Shown: positions 8,528-15,382 of the stretch, one piece after another | How positions within the stretch are numbered: the first letter of the stretch is position 1 | Layout: each line of letters opens with the position of its first letter | DNA from: Nanobdellota archaeon | GTDB taxonomy: Archaea > Nanobdellota > Nanobdellia > SCGC-AAA011-G17 > GW2011-AR17 | Assembly (NCBI GenBank): GCA_013329215.1 | Contig: DUKS01000001.1 | Location: 1-43,814 of the forward strand | Direction of reading: 5' to 3' | DNA: 43,814 nucleotides | Notes under the pieces: model-generated | Told to the model about the DNA's origin: nothing | The model's input: the letters and a program-made list of their open reading frames with translations, nothing else | The model's database searches: none | Translations under genes and position numbers: made by a program

Positions 8528-9850
8528 TTAGCGCTGTCTGGATTCACTGCCAAGTTCCTGCGTGTATTCCTTCATCTGCTTGTATTTTACTTTTGGCCTG
8601 AGCTTGTAGGCAAGCAGCGCTATTATCAGCAGCACAGCAAGGATAAGGGCCACAGCAATCCAAAGGCTCCTTTGCTGATCTTCCTCGTTTGCCTGCTGTA
8701 TCTCTGTAAAATTAAATGTAAGGTTTATCTGCGTATCCACAGGCTCAACAGTGACAGTGTCTTTGGAAGAGGCCTGGTTCGGGATTAATGCAGTATTGTT
8801 CAGTACAGGCAGCGTCTGGTTTTGTTCCTCCAAAATGTCCTGGAACTCTATCTCAAGCTTTACATCCAAAGACGCGCCTTCTGCAGAATTTACTGCAACA
8901 GCGCCTGTGTAATTGCCTGCGGTTGCATTCTTCAGGCGGTTAATCCATATATACTGCGTGTAAGTTTCATTCGGGCCAAGGGCAAGCAGTTCTGTAACAT
9001 TCAGCTCAACCCCAGGCACTCCTGAAGATGAAAAAGTGAGGTTATGCAGGGGTTTGCTGTAGGCATTCCTTATCTTAAGCCCGCCTGCAATTATCCTGTC
9101 CCTGGGCACTTTGTGCCTGATAACCGTAAGCTGCCCAACTGTTTCAAGCGCATCTACCGGTGTTGTTGCATTCGGCATGCCTGTCTGGTTGGGCACTGCT
9201 TCAGAAGCATTTGCCTTTCCTGAGATTACAGGAATCTCATATACCAGCGCCCCCGCAGAAAGCTTCAGCACAGCATCACCTTTTATTTTGCTGTAATCAT
9301 AATTCACATACAGTGTCTTTGTTTCGCCGGGCGCAACAGCTATGCTTGCCCTGACAGGCTTTAATGCATTGTCTGTAACGCTCACAGCCGCGTCTGCAGC
9401 ATCTCCGTAGACATGCCTCAGGTCAATCCTGAATACAGACTGCTGGCTTGCCAGCTTTATTATCGCGGGAGCAATGCTAAAAACAGACTGGCCTGAAGAA
9501 ACCTTGAACAGGGCTGTTGCGTTTATGTCCTTCAAAACCCCGTCTTCCATAATCCGGTCTGAAGCGCTGAACGAATAATTCCCGAGCTGCATCTGCGCAG
9601 GAAGGCTGAAATAAACCATGTAGTTTCCTTCACCGTAGGCATACCGGAAAAACCCGACCGGCACCCTGCCGCCTGCTGCGTCCCTTAAAGCAAGCTTTGA
9701 TATCTCAAACCTGTCCATTGCAACATCTGCCTGCACAGTCTGGCCTGCAAAAAGGCTGTCCCCGCGCACTGAAACAGTAATGTTTGCTGCAAAAGCGGAT
9801 GCGCTACAGAAAACAAGCGATATTAACAAAAAAAGGAATATCTTTCCCAT
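8528..9850 (-). CDS. Secreted, C-terminally anchored surface protein rich in N-glycosylation sequons
   Basis: A 440-residue protein with an N-terminal signal peptide (MGKIFLFLLISLVFCSASAFA), a long extracellular region of beta-rich, Ig/CARDB-like character, one C-terminal membrane segment (LWIAVALILAVLLIIALLAYKL) and a basic cytoplasmic tail. At least a dozen N-X-S/T sequons are visible (NIT, NYS, NAT, NAS, NQT, NLT, NVT, NET, NYT, NFT and repeats), a strong hint of heavy N-glycosylation. No enzyme motif was recognised. It starts 3 nt after the stop of the toroid/Cys-rich protein gene on the same strand with no clear ribosome binding site, so it is probably translated by coupling. The shared operon and topology suggest the two proteins work together at the cell surface. 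Confidence 0.8.
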   Translation of the reverse strand: MGKIFLFLLISLVFCSASAFAANITVSVRGDSLFAGQTVQADVAMDRFEISKLALRDAAGGRVPVGFFRYAYGEGNYMVYFSLPAQMQLGNYSFSASDRIMEDGVLKDINATALFKVSSGQSVFSIAPAIIKLASQQSVFRIDLRHVYGDAADAAVSVTDNALKPVRASIAVAPGETKTLYVNYDYSKIKGDAVLKLSAGALVYEIPVISGKANASEAVPNQTGMPNATTPVDALETVGQLTVIRHKVPRDRIIAGGLKIRNAYSKPLHNLTFSSSGVPGVELNVTELLALGPNETYTQYIWINRLKNATAGNYTGAVAVNSAEGASLDVKLEIEFQDILEEQNQTLPVLNNTALIPNQASSKDTVTVEPVDTQINLTFNFTEIQQANEEDQQRSLWIAVALILAVLLIIALLAYKLRPKVKYKQMKEYTQELGSESRQR

Positions 9851-9853
9851 GAT

Positions 9854-11563
9854 TTACTTTTGGAGGAGTTTTCTTGCCTCTGCAAGAGACTTTTCAAGCT
9901 CCTCGTCCTTTCCCTTTGAAGAAGGCACATACGGCCTTTGCATTTGTTTCATAGGCGCCTGCTTTGCCGGCGGCGTCCTTGAAGATGCCATCGGAGGCAG
10001 ACCGCCAGGCCTTGGGAATGAATAACCTCCCGGTGTGTTTGGCTTTTGTTTTGTTTTTGCAAGCCCAAGCTTCTTCATGCCGAATATGCCGCCTGCAATC
10101 ACAATAAGAACTATCAGTATTGTTATTATCCATGTCGTTGCGCTGCTGCCTTCTTCAGTAACAGGCTGGTCTTCTCCTGTATCGTCAGCCACAGCTGCGA
10201 CGCAGTCATCAGAGCATGAGTCTGAAGTTTCGGAATCATCGCAAACCCCGTCCCCGCATATGCAGTCTGCATCGCAGTTCTCTGCTGTTTCGCCGTCTCC
10301 TGAATCGCAGACACCATCGTCGTTGCATTCCACGGCTGCAGTCTCATCATCTAAGCCTTCAGCAGGGCAGTCGTCAGGGCAGTTTTCAGAATCTTCCCCC
10401 CTCACATCATCGCAAACCCCATCATCATTGCAGATTATGTTTTCAGGAGGCACATAATCGTTCGGCGGCGCCTCAACAGGCTCATTGAATGCGGCATAAA
10501 GCGCGGCTGCTGTTTCAGCTGCATCGCCAAGGCTTCCATCCGTGCGCTGCGCTTTCTTCAGCCAGGCTGTAGCTTTTGTGACAATCTCAGCCGCAGTTGC
10601 ATCATCCTTTAATGCAAGTATTGCAAGTGATGTTTTCATTACAGACCTGTCAAAGCTTCCGTCTGTCTTCTGCAGGGGCCTTAATGCCGCAAGGTATCTT
10701 GAATCGCCTGTTGCAAGGTAAAGAAGCGCATTGTCCTCAACAGAAGCATCAGAATAGGCATCCAGCAGGTAAAGCTTAGTGTCAATGCCTGTTGCGCCTG
10801 TTTCTTTTATTGCCCATGCCGCGTACAGCGAATGCTCTTTCCTGCATGTTGAATCCGCGCCTGAGGCGCCAAAGCAGCCGTTGTTAACAGTAACGTCAGC
10901 CTTATCGCCTGTTGTGCTGGATACTATAAAATACTTGTTGCTTGCCCTGTACACCAGGGTTATTGTCTTTTCGCCTGTGATTGAAGTGCAGTCAACGCTG
11001 ACCTTTGTTCCGGGATGCCTGAGTATTGTATTGCCAACACAGCTTTCAATGTCCAGGAAATAGCTGTTTGAGCATTCAGTGAACCTGCCTTTGTCCACCG
11101 CAACAGTCCTGTCCCGAGTCTGGTTGTTTGCCTCCCACGAGAGCTTGCAGGCGCCTGTGCCTGCTGTTGAAACTTCAATCGCCCAGCTGCCTGACATTGA
11201 GGAAGGGATTACCATTGAGGCAAGCGCATCCTGGATGTAGCTCATGTTGTCCATGCGCTGCAGCTTGTTCATGGCAATCATTGCCATTGCAGTGTCTTTT
11301 ACCTTGCATGGCACTGGAAAGCAGTAGCCGTTTGACTGCTGCGAGAATATCCATTCAACTGACTGGTCTGCGTTTGCCGAAATGCCCGCCTTGCTCATAG
11401 CAAGCACTGCCCATGATGTCTTGGCAACATCACCGTCAAACCCGCCGTCAGAGCTTGCCTGGGCTGAAAGCCAATTGTAAGCGTTTTGCGTGCTGAACTC
11501 AGCGGCAATGGCAGTTGATACGAGACAGCAAAAAACAATCATTAATACCAGTGTTTTTTTCAT
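9854..11563 (-). CDS. Surface protein: alpha/alpha-toroid domain, three Cys-rich repeats, C-terminal membrane anchor
   Basis: A 569-residue protein. After a signal peptide, two prenyltransferase/squalene-cyclase-type repeats appear (AYNWLSAQASSDGGFDGDVA; SVEWIFSQQSNGYCF). A roughly 150-residue Cys-containing insert follows, then two more repeats (LRPLQKTDGSFDRSVMKTSLA; ATAWLKKAQRTDGSLGDAAE). Next come three tandem Cys-rich units of the form C-x-D-G-V-C-D...C-x-x-D-C (about residues 375-465), a membrane segment (TTWIITILIVLIVIAGGIFGM) and a Pro/Lys-rich cytoplasmic tail. Toroid repeats of this kind also occur in non-enzymatic surface proteins, and no cyclase DXDD motif is seen, so a structural or binding role is more likely than catalysis. 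GGGGTAA ahead of the ATG may be its ribosome binding site. It is first gene of a two-gene operon. Confidence 0.8.
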   Translation of the reverse strand: MKKTLVLMIVFCCLVSTAIAAEFSTQNAYNWLSAQASSDGGFDGDVAKTSWAVLAMSKAGISANADQSVEWIFSQQSNGYCFPVPCKVKDTAMAMIAMNKLQRMDNMSYIQDALASMVIPSSMSGSWAIEVSTAGTGACKLSWEANNQTRDRTVAVDKGRFTECSNSYFLDIESCVGNTILRHPGTKVSVDCTSITGEKTITLVYRASNKYFIVSSTTGDKADVTVNNGCFGASGADSTCRKEHSLYAAWAIKETGATGIDTKLYLLDAYSDASVEDNALLYLATGDSRYLAALRPLQKTDGSFDRSVMKTSLAILALKDDATAAEIVTKATAWLKKAQRTDGSLGDAAETAAALYAAFNEPVEAPPNDYVPPENIICNDDGVCDDVRGEDSENCPDDCPAEGLDDETAAVECNDDGVCDSGDGETAENCDADCICGDGVCDDSETSDSCSDDCVAAVADDTGEDQPVTEEGSSATTWIITILIVLIVIAGGIFGMKKLGLAKTKQKPNTPGGYSFPRPGGLPPMASSRTPPAKQAPMKQMQRPYVPSSKGKDEELEKSLAEARKLLQK

Positions 11564-11643
11564 TCAGGTTACCCCTTTTTTGAAGCTTAAGCGTTAGAAT
11601 CCATTAAATCAATTAACTATTTAAAGCTTTTCTTTGAATTTAG

Positions 11644-12297
11644 ATGATTATGGCGTCGATAAAGGCCGGTTTTGAAACTGCAAGGAAAGAGCTTGAAAAA
11701 GAAGGGAAAGTGGAATACTATGCAAGGGGCCAAAGGTCTGTTGTTTACACCTGCACATACAAAGGCAGAAAATCAATCGCAAAGGTTGAAAAAAAAGAAA
11801 GCAACGCAAAGTTCAGGCTTGAGAATGAGGCAAAGTGGCTCAAAGCCCTGAATAAGAAAGGCATCGGCCCGGAGCTTTATGCATGCGGCACAGGATACAT
11901 TGTCTGCGAATTCATAAAAGGCAAACGAATTGCGGAATGGCTTTCATCTGCAAAGGCAGGCCCCATAAAAAAGGCGCTGCTTGGCATATTTTCCCAGTGC
12001 AGGGTGATGGACAAAATGCTTGTTACAAAAGAGGAAATGCACAGGCCGCTGAAGCACATAATTCTCTTTGGCGGAAAGCCGAGGATGATTGACTTTGAGC
12101 GCTGCCATTCCACGGAAAAGCCGCAGAACGTGACACAGTTCTGCCAGTTCCTCATGTCAAGGGACATTCATCCGATTCTGGAAGGAAAAGGCATAAAGTT
12201 CAGCAATGAGAAGCTGATTGCATTGCTTAGGCAGTACAGGGAAACGCCTGATGAGAAGGCATTCCTTAAGCTTGTTTCTTTGCTGCGCCTTCAATAA
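11644..12297 (+). CDS. Archaeal RIO/Bud32-like predicted Ser/Thr kinase (COG2112 type)
   Basis: A 217-residue kinase-like protein. It has a nucleotide-binding loop (ARGQRSVVYTC), a lysine in strand 3 (SIAKVEKKE), a hinge-like CEFIKGKRIAEWL and a C-lobe with HRPLKHIILFGGKPRMIDFERC, where IDFE occupies the DFG position. The R-P-L-K-H-I-I block and the following NVTQFCQFL are typical of archaeal COG2112 proteins. No canonical HRD catalytic aspartate is obvious, so activity is uncertain, and targets are unknown. A shared TATA-like ctatttaaag at 11617-11626 serves this gene (about 22 nt upstream) and perhaps the divergent surface-protein operon. Its last 32 nt overlap the 3' end of a convergent zinc-finger gene. 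Confidence 0.8.
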   Translation: MIMASIKAGFETARKELEKEGKVEYYARGQRSVVYTCTYKGRKSIAKVEKKESNAKFRLENEAKWLKALNKKGIGPELYACGTGYIVCEFIKGKRIAEWLSSAKAGPIKKALLGIFSQCRVMDKMLVTKEEMHRPLKHIILFGGKPRMIDFERCHSTEKPQNVTQFCQFLMSRDIHPILEGKGIKFSNEKLIALLRQYRETPDEKAFLKLVSLLRLQ

Positions 12298-12427
12298 CAT
12301 GCAGGCATCTCCTGCAAACCTGCTTTTCCTGAGTAAAGCAGTTTTCACATACGCTTGCGCCGCACTTCATGCATGTGAATCTTGCTATGTTCCTGCCGCA
12401 TATTGCGCACACTGCCGTCCTTTCCAT
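12266..12427 (-). CDS. Small zinc-finger protein, 53 aa
   Basis: This reverse-strand frame runs from the ATG at 12427 to a TAA at 12266. It encodes 53 residues with regularly spaced cysteines: VCAICGRN, FTCMKCGASVCENC and QVCRRC, plus one His. The C-x2-C ... C-x2-C-x4-C-x2-C ... C-x2-C spacing suggests two zinc sites, as in treble-clef or HIT-type zinc fingers. It overlaps the end of the kinase gene by 32 nt in the opposite direction. The AT-rich stretch at about 12440-12455 (ttaatttataac and its reverse complement) can serve as a TATA box for both this gene and the divergent membrane-protein gene. Function is unknown; a nucleic-acid or protein adaptor is possible. Confidence 0.65.
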   Translation of the reverse strand: MERTAVCAICGRNIARFTCMKCGASVCENCFTQEKQVCRRCLHVIEGAAKKQA

Positions 12428-12471
12428 ACGAATATTGCAGATAAATTAATTTATAACTTTAACTGAACTGC

Positions 12472-13404
12472 ATGGAAATCTTTATTAATTCCCCAGCACA
12501 CAAAAACAGGATGGGATGCTTATCAAAAGTGCTAAGGGCATTGTCCGGTTTCTTCGGCTCTGTGCTGATGTTCCTCGGCATACTTTCCCTGTTTCTTGCA
12601 CTGGTCATAGGGTCCATGGTTGAAAATGTCAGCGTCCTTGACGCGAGTGCAAAGGCATCTATGGCTGACTTTGTAACGGCGAATAAGGCCGAAATAAGGT
12701 CCATGGTAATGGAAGGGCTTGATAAGGGAGGCATGGAGCTTACAAAAGAGCAGTTTCAGCTTGCATGCGCTTCCCCGAAAATGTTTGATGCGGCCGGAGA
12801 GCAGGGCGCAATGTTCAAGAATGCGCTTACCCCTGATTTGTGCGGCGGGGCCGAAACAGCTTCTATTGAAGGCCTAAAGGCGGGTTTTGTTGATAATATT
12901 GTGGAGCAGAATATTGAAAAAGTGCTTGAGCTGCCGCAGACAGATGAATTAAAGGCAACCATCACGCAGCAGGGGCAGGCAATAACAGGCTCAATGCCGC
13001 TTGTAATAATAGTTTCAGTAATCCTTTATATAATAGGTGCAGTACTGACGCTCATTGGAGCCTGCTTTGAATGGATAAGGGGATTTTACAAGATATGCGT
13101 AAAGACAGGCATCAGGCTCTGGTCAATTGCATTAATGCTTTTCCTGTTCAGCCTTGTGAAAGCAGGCAGCATTGTTGATGCGATGGCAAGCCTGGAAGAT
13201 GCCGCGCCGCAGATGATGGTGGCAAATGCGCCGCCAATCCTGCTGAAGATGATTGCGACAATCATACTTGAATGGGTGCAGCTTGCAACAAACAAGTACA
13301 TACTTGTTGCGCTTATAGCAGGCGCCCCGTTTGTCGGGCTTGCGGTATTCTTAAGGCTGAAGCTTAAAAAGCCTGAAGATGCCGCGAAGAAGAGGGTTGT
13401 GTAG
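12472..13404 (+). CDS. Membrane protein of unknown function, 310 aa
   Basis: No family was recognised. A hydrophobic segment lies at about residues 24-50 (ALSGFFGSVLMFLGILSLFLALVIG). A roughly 110-residue, mostly helical extracytoplasmic domain follows, with two cysteines (QLACASP, PDLCGGAE). Membrane segments follow at about 175-200, 215-230 and 275-300, and the tail is Lys-rich. The mid-protein helix-rich loop VDNIVEQNIEKVLELPQTDELKATI between membrane helices recalls other DPANN membrane proteins but gives no function. ATG 12472 sits about 25 nt downstream of the AT-rich element at 12446-12455, so the first ATG is preferred to the internal one at 12511. The next gene follows after 36 nt with its own TATA box. 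Confidence 0.75.
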   Translation: MEIFINSPAHKNRMGCLSKVLRALSGFFGSVLMFLGILSLFLALVIGSMVENVSVLDASAKASMADFVTANKAEIRSMVMEGLDKGGMELTKEQFQLACASPKMFDAAGEQGAMFKNALTPDLCGGAETASIEGLKAGFVDNIVEQNIEKVLELPQTDELKATITQQGQAITGSMPLVIIVSVILYIIGAVLTLIGACFEWIRGFYKICVKTGIRLWSIALMLFLFSLVKAGSIVDAMASLEDAAPQMMVANAPPILLKMIATIILEWVQLATNKYILVALIAGAPFVGLAVFLRLKLKKPEDAAKKRVV

Positions 13405-13440
13405 AAAACCTTATAAAACCCCCCGCAAACCCTTATTCTA

Positions 13441-13887
13441 ATGGAAAAAGGCAAAAAGATTGAAGCAAGGGTAATAATAGAGCTGCTTGGGGCCCCAAAA
13501 GAGCACATAGAGAACACCATGATGGCTGTTGTTGAGAAGTTCAGCTCAGAGCCGGGCATAAAAGTGCTTAAGAAAAAGAGTTTCGACTGCAAGCAGCTTG
13601 AAAACGGGCTTTGGTCAACATTCTCGGAGATTGAGTTTGAAACGCAGGAAATGCAGAAGCTTTCAGACATCTGCTTTGACTACATGCCTTCTTCAATAGA
13701 AGTGCTTGACCCTGCAGGCATGGAAATGGACATGGGAATGTTCTCAGACATGCTTAATGATTTGATTGCAAGGATGCACAAGTATGATATGCTGGTAAAA
13801 AACTATAACGCGGAAAACACGCTTCTGAAAGAAAAGCTTGAGAAGATGAGATGGGAAAATCTTGAGCTGATGAAAAAGCTGCAGTAA
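13441..13887 (+). CDS. Conserved archaeal hypothetical protein with C-terminal coiled coil, 148 aa
   Basis: The N-terminal 90 residues are compact and soluble (IEARVIIELLGAPKEHIENTM, then FSEIEFETQEMQKLSDICFDYMPSSIEVLDP) and look like an alpha/beta fold of ACT-like size. The C-terminal 50 residues form a predicted coiled coil with heptad leucines (YNAENTLLKEKLEKMRWENLELMKKLQ). I do not recognise a named family with certainty. The start is supported by a TATA-like ccttataaaac at 13408-13418, about 27 nt upstream. It converges on the thymidylate kinase gene with a 5-nt gap. A role as a dimeric scaffold or regulator is only an inference from the coiled coil. Confidence 0.7.
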   Translation: MEKGKKIEARVIIELLGAPKEHIENTMMAVVEKFSSEPGIKVLKKKSFDCKQLENGLWSTFSEIEFETQEMQKLSDICFDYMPSSIEVLDPAGMEMDMGMFSDMLNDLIARMHKYDMLVKNYNAENTLLKEKLEKMRWENLELMKKLQ

Positions 13888-13892
13888 GCGCG

Positions 13893-14561
13893 TCAATATT
13901 TAAGAATAGGCTCTGCAAGCGCCCATATTTTTTCAGCAATCTCCTGCTCAGTATACCTTGTGTTGTTGGGCCTGAGGCAGGGCACTATTTTCCATCTTTT
14001 GTCCCTGTTTGCAATCATCCTATAGGTCTCCTGCGTGTCAAGCAAATGCTGGGCATTGCTTTCATGCAAATCAGCTGACGTGTTTCCTTTCTCCCTGTTC
14101 CTTGCGTCAATAGCCTTCAGCGTCCACTCAACAGGCAGGTCAAGGTAAATAATCATGCAGGACTCAGGCATTTCGTTCTTTTCAATTTCCAGGTCATAAA
14201 GCCACATAAGCATCTGCTCCCTTTCTTTGCCCTTGTATTTCCCGGCCTGGTGCGCATAGTTTGATTCCAGGTACCTGTCAAGTATTATGTTGTTCCCTTC
14301 CCTCAGCCATTTGAGCAGAAGGGGCTTTGCCTCTAGCCTGTCCAGCGCATAAAGCATTGACGCATCGTGCGGGTCTATCTCTTCAAGCGTGCCAAACTCT
14401 CCCCTGAGATATGCCTTTATCACTTTGCCCCAGAACTTGCCGTACTGCGGGAAAGACATTGTCTGGGCTTTGTACCCATCTTTTTTTGCCCGCTCCACCA
14501 GCAGCTTCGTCTGTGTTGCCTTTCCGGAGCCGTCAGAGCCTGTTATTGTTATGATAGGCAT
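13893..14561 (-). CDS. tmk: Thymidylate kinase (dTMP kinase)
   Basis: A 222-residue P-loop kinase phosphorylating dTMP to dTDP with ATP. The P-loop is ITGSDGSGKATQT near residue 6-18, with Ala where Ser is most common. The DR(Y/H) motif is LDRYLESNYAHQAGK near 95, which binds the dTMP phosphate and thymine. The lid-type arginines lie in DARNREKGNTSADLHE near 155. Length and motif order fit Tmk. It shares a palindromic TATA element (TTTATATAAA, 14582-14591) with the divergent DUF357 gene and is probably leaderless. Together with the two-domain ThyX further along it would complete the dTMP branch of thymidine nucleotide synthesis, though the genes are not adjacent. Confidence 0.9.
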   Translation of the reverse strand: MPIITITGSDGSGKATQTKLLVERAKKDGYKAQTMSFPQYGKFWGKVIKAYLRGEFGTLEEIDPHDASMLYALDRLEAKPLLLKWLREGNNIILDRYLESNYAHQAGKYKGKEREQMLMWLYDLEIEKNEMPESCMIIYLDLPVEWTLKAIDARNREKGNTSADLHESNAQHLLDTQETYRMIANRDKRWKIVPCLRPNNTRYTEQEIAEKIWALAEPILKY

Positions 14562-14581
14562 GGAAAAGATTAAGGAATAGA

Positions 14582-14591
14582 TTTATATAAA
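14582..14591. promoter_or_regulatory. Palindromic TATA element shared by two divergent genes
   Basis: TTTATATAAA is its own reverse complement. It lies about 25 nt upstream of both the thymidylate kinase ATG (14561) and the DUF357 ATG (14612). One TATA box placed symmetrically between two leaderless genes could direct transcription both ways. Confidence 0.55.
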
Positions 14592-14611
14592 GTTATTGAT
14601 ACGCTAATAAT

Positions 14612-14911
14612 ATGGAAGACAGAATAACTGCTGAAAAGCTTGAGAAGTATTTTAAGATTTCCAAAGAAGCGCTTGAAAAGGCAAAGAAAACCCCTATCGC
14701 CAAGAAGGCGGCTGCACTTAAGGCAGAAAGGGAGGATTTCCTTGACATGGCATCTCGCTACATATCAGACGCTTCACACTTTGAAAAGAAAGGAGATATT
14801 GTTAATGCATTTGCCGCATTGAATTACGCGCACGGCTGGCTTGATGCAGGCGCGCGTCTTGGATTGTGGGATGTGCATGATTCGAGATTGTTTACAGTTG
14901 ATGAAGAATAA
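14612..14911 (+). CDS. DUF357 family protein
   Basis: A 99-residue all-helical protein. The C-terminal half holds the DUF357 hallmark: YISDASHFEKKGDIVNAFAA followed by LNYAHGWLDAGARLGLWD. The family is largely archaeal and consists of small helical bundles; a function is not established. The protein is a little longer than the core domain, with a charged helical N-terminus (AEKLEKYFKISKEALEKAKK). It is transcribed divergently from thymidylate kinase off a shared TATA element. Confidence 0.9.
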   Translation: MEDRITAEKLEKYFKISKEALEKAKKTPIAKKAAALKAEREDFLDMASRYISDASHFEKKGDIVNAFAALNYAHGWLDAGARLGLWDVHDSRLFTVDEE

Positions 14912-14929
14912 AAAAGAAAAATTGCGCCC

Positions 14930-15238
14930 TTAATCGTGCCAGTTTTCTACAATCACCCTGTCTTTCTCTGCATAAGTAAGGTTAAAGTGGCAGTAGCCAT
15001 TATTCCAGCTTTCTCCCCTTTCCAATGTCATTATTGCGCCGCCCCAGTTTAATACGAATTGCTCGCCCACGCCGAACTCATCCCCCCCGATATCAGGGAC
15101 AAATTCCTCATAGCATACACTGCCGCATTCTCCAAAATTGCCGCAATTTCTAAACCTAATAGGCGTTTCTTTTGCGCACCCGGCGCCCAAGATAGCCAAT
15201 AGGCCGCCCATGACTCCCATCTTTGTTATCGCATTCAT
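14930..15238 (-). CDS. Small exported lipoprotein-like protein, 102 aa
   Basis: The N-terminus is a short signal with a possible lipidation site (MGGLLAILGAGCAKE). The mature part is about 80 residues with four more cysteines (FRNCGNFGECGSVCYEE, NGYCHFNL), suggesting two disulfides, and aromatic-rich beta segments. No family was recognised. The upstream region is unusual: TATA-like CCTATATATACC at about 15315-15326 (minus strand), a 12-nt tandem repeat just downstream of it, then a leader of about 60-80 nt containing a hairpin (AGGGC/GCCCT, about 15265-15280) and a GGGGG ribosome-binding-like run before the ATG. This suggests a regulated gene, unlike the mostly leaderless neighbours. Confidence 0.65.
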   Translation of the reverse strand: MNAITKMGVMGGLLAILGAGCAKETPIRFRNCGNFGECGSVCYEEFVPDIGGDEFGVGEQFVLNWGGAIMTLERGESWNNGYCHFNLTYAEKDRVIVENWHD

Positions 15239-15295
15239 TTTATTTACCCCCTATACTTCCAAAAAGGGCATTAACGCCCTCGCACGAAGAGAGAT

Positions 15296-15319
15296 ATTAC
15301 TGGTATAATTACTGGTATA
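15296..15319. repeat. Tandem 12-bp repeat at the lipoprotein promoter (possible operator)
   Basis: ATTACTGGTATA occurs twice in direct succession (15296-15307 and 15308-15319). The repeats overlap the expected transcription start, just downstream of a TATA-like element for the minus-strand lipoprotein gene. Tandem sites about one helical turn apart at a promoter often bind a regulator; none is identified. Confidence 0.5.
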
Positions 15320-15382
15320 TATAGGTTATGCCCACAAAATAATTGAATTTTAATAAATTCCCAATTATTTCGTGAACATACA

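Noticed and set aside
9854-11563. Calling the toroid protein a functional terpene cyclase or prenyltransferase subunit
   Set aside because: It is exported and membrane-anchored, lacks the DXDD or zinc-site motifs and carries Cys-rich repeats.
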